From an uncultured Lachnospiraceae bacterium (GTDB taxonomy: Bacteria > Bacillota > Clostridia > Lachnospirales > Lachnospiraceae): 20,451 nt of DNA. This document shows, in pieces, positions 1 through 6,420 of this stretch (the first letter of the stretch is position 1; each line of letters opens with the position of its first letter). The stretch spans positions 1-20,451 of the forward strand of contig CAJUMB010000058.1 of assembly GCA_910587105.1 (NCBI GenBank), written 5' to 3'. The position numbers and the translations under genes were made by a program. The notes below the pieces were generated by a model, which made no database searches, was not told the origin of the DNA, and worked only from the letters and a program-made list of their open reading frames with translations.

Positions 1-219
1 GGTCACAAAGACCGCTAATAAAAAACTTACACATTTAACTTGACAAACCCTCTTTTCCAGCGGGCGTTCCTGCCATTCTCTGACGACGGGAAGTATTTTG
101 TCCGTAATCCGGCTGGCCGTGTTGTCGGATATATCTATGTCATAGATTTCTTTCATATGGGATTCTATATCGCCGGCAGTCATGCCTTCTGCATACATGA
201 AAAGTATTTTTTCTTGCCA
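1..219 (-). pseudogene. IS256-family (Mutator-type) transposase fragment
   Basis: Read on the minus strand, an open frame without an in-frame start gives EKILFMYAEGMTAGDIESHM and then ITDKILPVV and REWQERPLE. This is the conserved central segment of IS256-type transposases that lies just before the first catalytic aspartate (usual family text: MYAxGMSTRDI, then ITDKVLPLVxEWQxRPLE, then VFMDAI). After PLEK (near position 50) the frame loses all resemblance to the family, where the VFMDAI catalytic motif should follow, so the catalytic core is absent or frameshifted. Resemblance upstream also stops at about position 215. Family members are about 400 residues; only about 55 recognisable ones remain here. 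The frame is open to the window edge, so more of the element may lie outside. It is most likely a dead remnant downstream of the catabolic operon. Identification is by motif memory, not by alignment. Confidence 0.7.
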
Positions 220-224
220 TAATA

Positions 225-270
225 AAACCTCCAAACTGAGTAATTCTATCTTACATCAGTTTGGAGGTTT
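225..270. repeat. Inverted repeat with 15-bp perfect arms
   Basis: AAACCTCCAAACTGA (225-239) is exactly reverse-complementary to TCAGTTTGGAGGTTT (256-270). Inside the 16-nt spacer, GTAA and TTAC can pair as well, leaving a one-base bulge and a 7-nt loop, so a stem of about 19 bp is possible. On the minus strand the distal arm carries GGAGG (228-232), 7 nt upstream of an ATG at 218-220. The hairpin would therefore hide a ribosome site. That ATG opens a frame of only 26 codons, one register off the transposase frame. No run of T follows either arm, so a simple intrinsic terminator is not convincing, although it is the only strong hairpin downstream of the aldehyde dehydrogenase gene. Confidence 0.6.
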
Positions 271-434
271 ACAAAAACAATTGATCGAAAGCCAGCTTTA
301 TGCAGTTCTTCCAGTATGCTGTCCAGATGCTCCTGGTATTCCTGGCAGGTTTTGATATACCGCCGGATTGGGAGCGCATTGCTTGGAAGCGCGCCGCCAC
401 ATATGCGTTCCCAGAGCTGACCGCTACCCCACAA
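246..434 (-). CDS. Doubtful 62-aa hypothetical ORF, possibly a gene remnant
   Basis: This minus-strand frame begins at a TTG (432-434) that lies inside the last codons of the aldehyde dehydrogenase gene. It encodes a mixed polar/amphipathic sequence including IRRYIKTCQEYQEHL and DSILEELHKAGF, and it ends inside the inverted repeat. The middle looks protein-like (helical, normal composition), which is why it is listed. However, the start codon is weak, there is only an AAGGGG-like site nearby, and no family is recognised. It may be the tail of an older gene truncated when the dehydrogenase or the transposon fragment arrived, or it may be untranslated. Apart from this frame, the inverted repeat and the transposase fragment, nothing else is visible in bases 1-423. 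Confidence 0.2.
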   Translation of the reverse strand: MWGSGQLWERICGGALPSNALPIRRYIKTCQEYQEHLDSILEELHKAGFRSIVFVNLQTDVR

Positions 435-1929
435 ACCCCTTCAACACAATATTCTTGGCTTCCACCACCTCACCCAATGTATAAAAACCCTCTTTCCCCT
501 GGCCGCTTAATTTCATCCCGCCAAAGGGCTGCATCATATTCCGGTAAGTTCCGGTGCCGTTGACCACCACGGTGCCGGACTGAATCTGCCGGGAAATCTC
601 CATGCCCTTTTTCCAGTCCTTGGTAAACACACACCCAGAAAGGCCGTAACAGCTCTGATTGGCAATCTCAACGGCTTCTTCTGCCGTATCAAATGCACAG
701 ATGGGCATCACCGGACCGAAGATTTCCATGTCTTTCATCACATCCATGTCCTTTGTCACATGGGTCAAAATGGTGGGCTCATAGAAACTGCCCTTTCGTT
801 TTCCGCCAATTAAAATCTCCGCTCCCTGTGCCGCCGTCTTTTCCACCTGGGCCTCCACTTCTTCTGCCGCCCTCTGGGAAATCAGACTGTTCATCACCAT
901 GCGCTGTCCTGAAAATTTAGAAAAATCAGAGGTGAGATACTTTTCCAGCTCTGCATCCACATCCACCTCATAGCCCATTTCAATATTTTTCACAAACTCC
1001 AGCACCCCTTTGGTAAAGGGTTCCAGAACAGAGCGGTGGACGATAAAGCGCTTAGGCGAAATACACACTTGTCCGGCAGAGTTCATCCGCCAGAACGCCG
1101 CATCTTTTACCGCAGCATCCACATCGGCATCTTCCATCACAATAAAGGGATCGTTTCCCCCCAGCTCCAGGGCGCAGGGTGCCAGGCGTTTTGCCATAAT
1201 CTGAGCCACGTTGAGCCCCACCTGGGTACTCCCGGTAAGGGACACTGCATTCACCCGTGGGTCTGAGGTCACCCAGTCTCCCACTTCAGACCCCCTGCCT
1301 GTAATCACCTGCAGGGCATTTCCGGGAACCCCTGCCTGCCACAGAAGTTTTACAACCTTCAGAAGCGCCAGCGGATTATCTGAGGGCGGCTTGACAATCA
1401 CAGAATTGCCCGCCGCCAGGGCCGGAGCCGCTTTATAGGCAAAGAGCATCAGCGGTGCGTTAAAGGGCACCACAGCAAAGACTGTGCCCACCGGCTCATA
1501 GACCACCATCTGCAAATCTCCCATAGTCCTGCCATCATGGCCTGCTTCCGTCCCGGGAACCAGCACAGAACCGTGATAACGCTTGGCCGTCTCCAGATAC
1601 CCTTTGAAAATCTCCGGCATCCCCTGATACTGGAAAAGGCCGTTTCTGATACTGCTGCCGCTCTCTTTAATCAAAGTGGAAATGATGTCCCGTTTCGTAT
1701 CCGTATCTTCCAACAGACGGTAAAATCTCTGGAATATGGCTTCTCTCTCCATCAGCGAAACAGCCTTCCACTGACAGAATCCCTCCTTTGAGGCCGCCAG
1801 GGCCTGGTCAATATCCGCTTTGCCCGCCGCAGGAACCTGGTCCAGCACCTGCCCGTTCACCGGATTGACCACGTCCATGGTTCTCCCATCCGCGGCATCC
1901 ACCTGTCTGCCGTCAATCAGCATTTTCAT
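424..1929 (-). CDS. NAD(P)-dependent aldehyde dehydrogenase
   Basis: A full-length (501 aa) member of the aldehyde dehydrogenase superfamily, which oxidises an aldehyde to the carboxylate in the cytosol. The visible family landmarks are the oxyanion asparagine in VVPFNAP (N157), the cofactor lysine in VIVKPPSDN (K180), GSTQVG near 233-238, the general base in ALELGGNDP (E255), the catalytic cysteine in SAGQVCISPKR (C289), EIFGPVMP, and the C-terminal PFGGMKLSGQGKEG. It starts at ATG 1929, preceded by AGAAGGTGA, only 4 bp after the stop of the URO-D-like gene, so it is the last gene of the UbiX/UbiD operon. Lactaldehyde-, succinate-semialdehyde- or glycolaldehyde-type activities are all possible; the substrate cannot be read from sequence. 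Given its place it probably oxidises the aldehyde made by the iron alcohol dehydrogenase of the same operon (inference). Confidence 0.95.
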   Translation of the reverse strand: MKMLIDGRQVDAADGRTMDVVNPVNGQVLDQVPAAGKADIDQALAASKEGFCQWKAVSLMEREAIFQRFYRLLEDTDTKRDIISTLIKESGSSIRNGLFQYQGMPEIFKGYLETAKRYHGSVLVPGTEAGHDGRTMGDLQMVVYEPVGTVFAVVPFNAPLMLFAYKAAPALAAGNSVIVKPPSDNPLALLKVVKLLWQAGVPGNALQVITGRGSEVGDWVTSDPRVNAVSLTGSTQVGLNVAQIMAKRLAPCALELGGNDPFIVMEDADVDAAVKDAAFWRMNSAGQVCISPKRFIVHRSVLEPFTKGVLEFVKNIEMGYEVDVDAELEKYLTSDFSKFSGQRMVMNSLISQRAAEEVEAQVEKTAAQGAEILIGGKRKGSFYEPTILTHVTKDMDVMKDMEIFGPVMPICAFDTAEEAVEIANQSCYGLSGCVFTKDWKKGMEISRQIQSGTVVVNGTGTYRNMMQPFGGMKLSGQGKEGFYTLGEVVEAKNIVLKGFVG

Positions 1930-1933
1930 GCAG

Positions 1934-2914
1934 TCACCTTCTCTCTATTACAATTTTCTTGTCTGCAAGCTCTCTGTCAATATATTTTTGTATCTCTCTG
2001 CGGTACAGCTCCCCATTCTGACAGAAAAACGACTGCCAGGCCACAAAGCTGCCGCCGGGAGCAATATCTTCCATAATATGCCTGGCTTCCTCCACGATCT
2101 CCTCATCCGCCGCCCCTTCCCGGTCAAGGATGTGCACATTGTCATAACAGCCGCAGAATGTGATTTGTCCTTTGTACTTTTGTTTCAGTTCCTGGGGCTG
2201 ATTCTCCGCCTGTACAGGGTGCACCGCGTCTGCACCGATTTCAATAAAATCTTCCAGCAGAGGCCGCAGATAACCGCAGCAGTGCAAAATATAGTACATC
2301 CCACACTCATGGACCGCATCAATCAAACGCTTCAGTTGTCCTTTGAACAATTCCCGCCAGGTTTCCACCGACATCATCAACGCGTCTTTCGCCGCGTAAT
2401 CATCAAAAACCATCACCGCGTCCGGCTTGTAATACTCTGCGATTTTCCGGATCATCCCAATGCGGTAATCCGTAAACGCCGTATAAAAGTCTTCCATCAC
2501 ATCTGCGTCAGTGAGCAGCGCACACAGAGTATCTTCGTACCCCATCAGCATATGGGATCGTTCAAACATTCCGTTAAACATCTGAACCACGCTGAATTTA
2601 TTCTCCCGGTCCCAGCCCGCAGTATCTCTCCTGGCGGCAGACTCCCAGTCTCTGTTTTCCAAGTCGGGAAAGACCACGTAGTCCCGCCAGTTCTCAATCT
2701 CTTTTACAACCCGGTCTCCCGGACACTGGACCGGACCTCTTGCTTCCTTATTATATTGGTAAGTGACACCGAACTCATCTTTTCCAACGCCCCGGCCCTC
2801 ATACCGCTCCATCACCGCCGACTGAAGCACCAGGTCAATATCTGTAAAAAGACTGGGGGTCCACAACGGCTGTTCCTGCTTCATCACACGAATCACATTT
2901 TCTTTTCTCGTCAT
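1934..2914 (-). CDS. URO-D/MtaA-like methyltransferase-family protein
   Basis: A 326-aa protein of the uroporphyrinogen decarboxylase superfamily (TIM barrel). In Clostridia this superfamily includes cobamide-dependent methyltransferases such as MtaA and many uncharacterised catabolic proteins. Visible features are an N-terminal TRKENVIRV segment, DAVMVFDDYAAKDAL (about 165-179), HCCGYLRPLLEDF (H211, C212, C213) and FCGCYDNVHIL (C254, C256). The His/Cys cluster resembles the zinc site of the methyltransferase branch rather than heme-pathway UroD. The start at 2914 is chosen because its ATG overlaps the UbiD stop as ATGA and has GGGAGG just upstream; a start 9 codons further up (2941) would lie deep in the UbiD gene. 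The coupling argues for co-function with UbiD. No corrinoid protein or corrinoid reductase is encoded nearby, so a methyl-transfer role is unproven; another lyase role is possible. Confidence 0.85.
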   Translation of the reverse strand: MTRKENVIRVMKQEQPLWTPSLFTDIDLVLQSAVMERYEGRGVGKDEFGVTYQYNKEARGPVQCPGDRVVKEIENWRDYVVFPDLENRDWESAARRDTAGWDRENKFSVVQMFNGMFERSHMLMGYEDTLCALLTDADVMEDFYTAFTDYRIGMIRKIAEYYKPDAVMVFDDYAAKDALMMSVETWRELFKGQLKRLIDAVHECGMYYILHCCGYLRPLLEDFIEIGADAVHPVQAENQPQELKQKYKGQITFCGCYDNVHILDREGAADEEIVEEARHIMEDIAPGGSFVAWQSFFCQNGELYRREIQKYIDRELADKKIVIERR

Positions 2915-4392
2915 ATGCCCTCCCAGTCTGCTCCCATCCAATGGGCCGCATCCAGCTCCAGGAACTTTGCCCGGACAAACTGGTCCTTCAGCTCAAATGG
3001 AACCGTACAGTCAAAAATTGTCTTGCAGGAAATCCCTCTGTCCCGCAGTGCTGGATTGTAACAGTTCCTCTGGGATGGGTCCAGGGGATGACAGCGCACC
3101 CCTGGGATGAAAATGGTATCCACATCCCCTTGATACCGGGTATTCAGGGCGAACAGCACATCCCCTGTGTCAAAGGGGTCCACATCCTCATCCACCAAAA
3201 TAACATGCTTCAGCTCGGAAAAGGCCGCAAAAGCCAGCAACGCCGCCTGCCGCTGTCTTCCCTCATCACTTGCCTCTTTCTTCTCAAACTGAATCACAGC
3301 CATGTATTTTCCTCCTCCGGAGGAATGACAATACACATTTTTCAGACGGCCCGGCATGGCCTTTTCAATCATCTGGATAATACTGGCCTCTGTAGGAATT
3401 CCCGCCATATTCACATGTTCCTCGCTGGGACCGATGCAGGTCTGCATAATAGGGTTCTTTCGGTGAGTCACAGCCTTCACACGAATCACCGGCACCTGGG
3501 GATTCGCCCCTCCGGTGTAACCGGGAAATTCCGGCATGGCTTTGCCTGTGTTTGTATTCTGGTCTTCTCTCACATAGCAGTTGGGAACCAATTCGCCCTC
3601 AATGACATACTCTGCATGGGCAATGCACTTTTCCGGAATGGTAAGACAGCTGGTCATCTCCACACCTGTTCCCCGGATGGCTCCCGCTGCAGCCAGCTCA
3701 TTATACCCCAGGGGCGTGGTGGGGGGTTCAAAGCAGGATGCAATCTCAATGGCCGGGTCCACACCGATACTGATAGAAATGGGCAAGGGTTTTCCCATGG
3801 CTTGCGCCTTTTCCCGAAATGCCCCAAGGTGGCGGGCTCCAGGCACAAAATACATAGAAATCAAATCTTTGTCCTGGAGACACAGACGGTGGATGGTCAC
3901 ATCCGATTCCCCAGTCTCCACGTCAGATGCATAGCACATCCCCATAGTAATATACGGCCCCGCATCCTCCGGTGTGTTGGTAGGGGCAGGCAGCAGACGG
4001 CGGATGTCAAAATCCGGTTCCCCGGCATAATGTACTACTTCATGGCAGGGCGCCTCCCCAGGCTCTATCAAGACAGGCGGAACCGGACGCTGTACAGCCT
4101 CGTTCAGTAAAAATCCCAGCCTTCTGGGATCGCAGTCCAGCAAATGCCCCACCCGCTCCCGGGAGGCCAGCAGTCCAATGAGCACCCGGGCTCCCGGATG
4201 GCCTTCCACCTGGTTAAACATCAGGGCCGGACCCGTTCTGGTTGGTCTTTTCACAGTCCCCCCTGCCCCCACATAGCGGTAAACGCCCGAAATCTCTCCG
4301 TGAGGTTTCACACTCACATCCGTCTGGGCATACTGGCCGGGAATCCCTTTCAGCAGCTCAACGGCTGAGCGCAGATCTTTTACATTCCCCAT
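2911..4392 (-). CDS. UbiD-family prenyl-FMN-dependent decarboxylase
   Basis: A 493-aa UbiD-family enzyme, about the usual length. These enzymes use prenylated FMN to remove or add CO2 on aromatic or alpha,beta-unsaturated acids. The catalytic triad characterised in fungal Fdc1 (R173, E277, E282) has clear counterparts: R169 in DVTIHRLCLQ, E261 in IAHAEYVIEGE and E266 five residues on. Other family marks are PAPTNTPEDAGPYITMG, ISIGVDPAIEIAS and HVNMAGIPTEA. It starts at ATG 4392 behind AAGGAGG. It ends in a 4-bp ATGA overlap with the URO-D-like gene and follows the iron alcohol dehydrogenase by 39 bp. The cofactor should be supplied by the UbiX gene two positions upstream. No small 70-80 aa D subunit, as found in the BsdBCD-type phenolic acid decarboxylases, is seen. 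A role in ubiquinone synthesis is unlikely in such an organism, so the gene symbol is left blank. Confidence 0.95.
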   Translation of the reverse strand: MGNVKDLRSAVELLKGIPGQYAQTDVSVKPHGEISGVYRYVGAGGTVKRPTRTGPALMFNQVEGHPGARVLIGLLASRERVGHLLDCDPRRLGFLLNEAVQRPVPPVLIEPGEAPCHEVVHYAGEPDFDIRRLLPAPTNTPEDAGPYITMGMCYASDVETGESDVTIHRLCLQDKDLISMYFVPGARHLGAFREKAQAMGKPLPISISIGVDPAIEIASCFEPPTTPLGYNELAAAGAIRGTGVEMTSCLTIPEKCIAHAEYVIEGELVPNCYVREDQNTNTGKAMPEFPGYTGGANPQVPVIRVKAVTHRKNPIMQTCIGPSEEHVNMAGIPTEASIIQMIEKAMPGRLKNVYCHSSGGGKYMAVIQFEKKEASDEGRQRQAALLAFAAFSELKHVILVDEDVDPFDTGDVLFALNTRYQGDVDTIFIPGVRCHPLDPSQRNCYNPALRDRGISCKTIFDCTVPFELKDQFVRAKFLELDAAHWMGADWEGI

Positions 4393-4431
4393 ATTTCCTC
4401 CTTGAGCGTGTCTTAAAAATCATCAGTCTGT

Positions 4432-5589
4432 CTAATCCCGATACATGGCTTCTTTATAAAGCATTTCCATCTGTTTCACAGATGTACTTCGGGGGCAGTG
4501 CTCCCATATCTTTGTCTTCTGGGCATCTGCCAGCATTTCCTCCATATGGGATTCATCCACACCCATCTCGCTTAAATTCCTGGGCAGACCCAGCCTGCTG
4601 TTCAGTTTTTTCAGATAGTCAATGAGCATGTCCGTCTCAAAATCTTCCACATAGGGATGCCCCGTGCGCAGCAGATTGTATATCTTTTTATATTTTCCTC
4701 TGTCAGCAATGGCGTTGAAATTCATTGTGGTGGGAAAAAGCATGGCGTTGGCCATACCGTGGGGAATCCCATAATAGCCCGTCAGCGGATGAGACAGGGC
4801 GTGGGCCTGGTTTGGCAGGCACAGAGACAATGCGATACCGGCCAGGGTGCTTCCCATCAGCATATCACCAGCCGCCTCCACGTCTTTTCTGTTTGCTGTA
4901 AATCTGGGAAGGGCCGGACCGATAAGCTCCATGGCCTTCTCCGCCACAGCATCGGAAAAAGGTGTGGCAAGATCACTCAGGTAACATTCCACTGCATGAA
5001 TCAAGGCATCCAATCCGCTGGCTGCAGCCACAGGCTCCGGGCAGGTCATAATCATTTCCGGGTCCAGCAGAGCCGTCTGGGGAAGCATTTTATCATTTAA
5101 AATCACCATTTTATAATGGTTTTCATCAGTAATTACCGTGTTTCTGGTAACTTCCGACCCAGTCCCAGCCGTGGTGGGCACAGCAATCACCGGAATAGTG
5201 TCGTTTTCCACCGGTTTATAATACCCCCAGTAATCATGAATCCGGTTCCCGCTGTACCCGATGATGGCCGCGCTCTTTGCTGTATCCATGGCGCTGCCGC
5301 CTCCCAGTGCTATGATCAGATCACATTTCTCCTCTGTCATCTTATCCCGGCATTCATGGACAATCCAACAGCCCGGGTCCGGCTCAATGTGGCTGAACAC
5401 ACAGTAGTCCACTCCCGCTTCTTTTAAAATCTCTTCCACTGCTCCTGTGATACCGGCCGGAATCAGTCCCGGGTCAGTCACCAGCAGCACCTTGGTCCCG
5501 CCCGCCTGTCTGACTTTCTCCGGCAGGCTTTTCACCGCCCCGATTCCGAACACAATATCCTGTTTTACTGAAAAACTCTGCAAGTTCAT
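4432..5589 (-). CDS. Iron-containing alcohol dehydrogenase
   Basis: A 385-aa group III (iron-dependent) alcohol dehydrogenase, full length. The NAD(P)-binding loop is ALGGGSAMDTAK (about 94-105), followed by PTTAGTGSEVT (138-148). The iron ligands are all visible: D194 and H198 in SGLDALIHAVE, H263 in LPNQAHALSH and H277 in GYYGIPHGMANAM. The family interconverts primary or secondary alcohols and aldehydes or ketones, including lactaldehyde, 1,3-propanediol, methanol and 4-hydroxybutyrate types. It starts at ATG 5589 with AGGAG 8 nt upstream. It lies between UbiX (40-bp gap) and UbiD (39-bp gap), which suggests that its substrate or product is the carboxylic compound handled by UbiD, or the aldehyde passed to the aldehyde dehydrogenase at the end of the operon. 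The exact substrate is unknown. Confidence 0.95.
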   Translation of the reverse strand: MNLQSFSVKQDIVFGIGAVKSLPEKVRQAGGTKVLLVTDPGLIPAGITGAVEEILKEAGVDYCVFSHIEPDPGCWIVHECRDKMTEEKCDLIIALGGGSAMDTAKSAAIIGYSGNRIHDYWGYYKPVENDTIPVIAVPTTAGTGSEVTRNTVITDENHYKMVILNDKMLPQTALLDPEMIMTCPEPVAAASGLDALIHAVECYLSDLATPFSDAVAEKAMELIGPALPRFTANRKDVEAAGDMLMGSTLAGIALSLCLPNQAHALSHPLTGYYGIPHGMANAMLFPTTMNFNAIADRGKYKKIYNLLRTGHPYVEDFETDMLIDYLKKLNSRLGLPRNLSEMGVDESHMEEMLADAQKTKIWEHCPRSTSVKQMEMLYKEAMYRD

Positions 5590-5629
5590 TTAACGCTCCT
5601 TTCTTTCCGAAAATACTTTCGTCCTACTT

Positions 5630-6193
5630 TTATCCCGTCCAGCGCTTATACCTGCCTGTATCTATCTGAAACCGTTCCAGTGCTTTAGACACTATGTGCA
5701 CCACCATATCTTCGATTGATTCCGGGCGGTTGTAAAAGGTCATCATCATGGGCATAATATCTGCGCCGCATTCCGCCAGAAACTCCATATTTCTCAGGTG
5801 AATCCGGCTGAGCGGACACTCCCGGACCATCAGCACCAGCCTGCGCTGCTCCTTAATCATACAGTCTGCGGCCCGCAGCAGCAGATTATCCGTATATCCC
5901 CCCGCAATTCCTGCGATAGTTTTCATACTGCAGGGAACGATAATCATCCCCTCTGTCTGAAAAGAGCCGCTGGCAATAGCAGCCCCCATCTGTCCAGCAT
6001 CATAATTGACATCTGCCAGTGCCCTGAAATCTTCCGCACATCTCTTCGTCTCACATCCAATGGTCAATTCCGCCGCTTTGGTAAGCACCAAATGAGTCTC
6101 CACATCCGGCGCCTCTTTCAGCATCCGCAGCAAACACCACGCAGCCGGCATACCACTGGCCCCGCTGATACCCACTACCACTCTTTTTTTCAT
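5630..6193 (-). CDS. ubiX: UbiX/Pad1-type flavin prenyltransferase
   Basis: A 187-aa flavin prenyltransferase that attaches a dimethylallyl unit to reduced FMN to make prenyl-FMN, the UbiD cofactor. Landmarks are the N-terminal flavin loop VGISGASG (7-14), a glutamate in GCETKR (E48) near the position of the catalytic glutamate of the family, IIVPCSMKTIAGIAGGY (84-100), TDNLLLRAADCMIKE (101-115) and RECPLSRIHLRNM (124-136), the phosphate/prenyl-binding end. The length is normal. It starts at ATG 6193; an AGGAG lies about 11 nt upstream, somewhat far. It is the first gene after a 227-bp gap and precedes the iron alcohol dehydrogenase by 40 bp, so it heads the UbiX-ADH-UbiD-UROD-ALDH gene set. 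The pairing with UbiD in one operon is the standard arrangement for dedicated decarboxylation systems. Confidence 0.95.
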   Translation of the reverse strand: MKKRVVVGISGASGMPAAWCLLRMLKEAPDVETHLVLTKAAELTIGCETKRCAEDFRALADVNYDAGQMGAAIASGSFQTEGMIIVPCSMKTIAGIAGGYTDNLLLRAADCMIKEQRRLVLMVRECPLSRIHLRNMEFLAECGADIMPMMMTFYNRPESIEDMVVHIVSKALERFQIDTGRYKRWTG

Positions 6194-6322
6194 ATAGTCT
6201 GCCGCTCCTCTCTATCCCAAAGGGCCTGCCACACAGTTTGCCGCCTCCTGCCATCTTTATCCATATCCGCCGAATCCACCCAGCCGTACCGCACACAATT
6301 ACCAAACGTCCTTTGATAACCA

Positions 6323-6400
6323 GAGTTTGGGGAAAAGAAACAAATAAGGGGCGAATTTAAAACGGTCTTGAGCCCCGTTTTGTTTCTTTTCCCCGAACTC
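6323..6400. repeat. Long near-perfect inverted repeat (29-30 bp arms) upstream of ubiX
   Basis: The left arm (6323-6352) begins GAGTTTGGGGAAAAGAAACA; the right arm (6372-6400) is its complement apart from one mismatch near the outer end and a small interior difference (TAA against AC) before the final GGGGC. About 19 nt of loop (6353-6371) separate them. The arms contain the purine-rich core GGGGAAAAGAAACAAA and its complement. It fills the space between the stop of the FAD oxidoreductase gene and ubiX. On the minus strand the sequence after the stem is TGGTTATCAAAGG with no T run, so it is not a standard intrinsic terminator. It could be an RNA processing or stability element separating the two gene sets, or a small non-autonomous mobile repeat. 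The rest of the 227-bp gap (6194-6420) shows no clear promoter. Confidence 0.75.
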
Positions 6401-6420
6401 GTGACTCATCAACTCAAAAC

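Noticed and set aside
1820..3061. 413-codon open frame on the plus strand
   Set aside because: It lies antisense to the aldehyde dehydrogenase and URO-D-like genes, has shadow-type composition (His/Pro/Ser rich) and shows no family motif.
2941..4110. 389-codon open frame on the plus strand
   Set aside because: Antisense to the UbiD gene, whose catalytic residues and ribosome site are clear; no motif on the plus strand.
6051..6305. 84-codon minus-strand frame upstream of and overlapping ubiX
   Set aside because: It runs in another register through the ubiX start region with no motif of its own; the ubiX frame explains the sequence.
6323..6400. Standard rho-independent terminator
   Set aside because: The stem is very long and is not followed by a T-tract on the minus strand, so it is listed as an inverted repeat instead.
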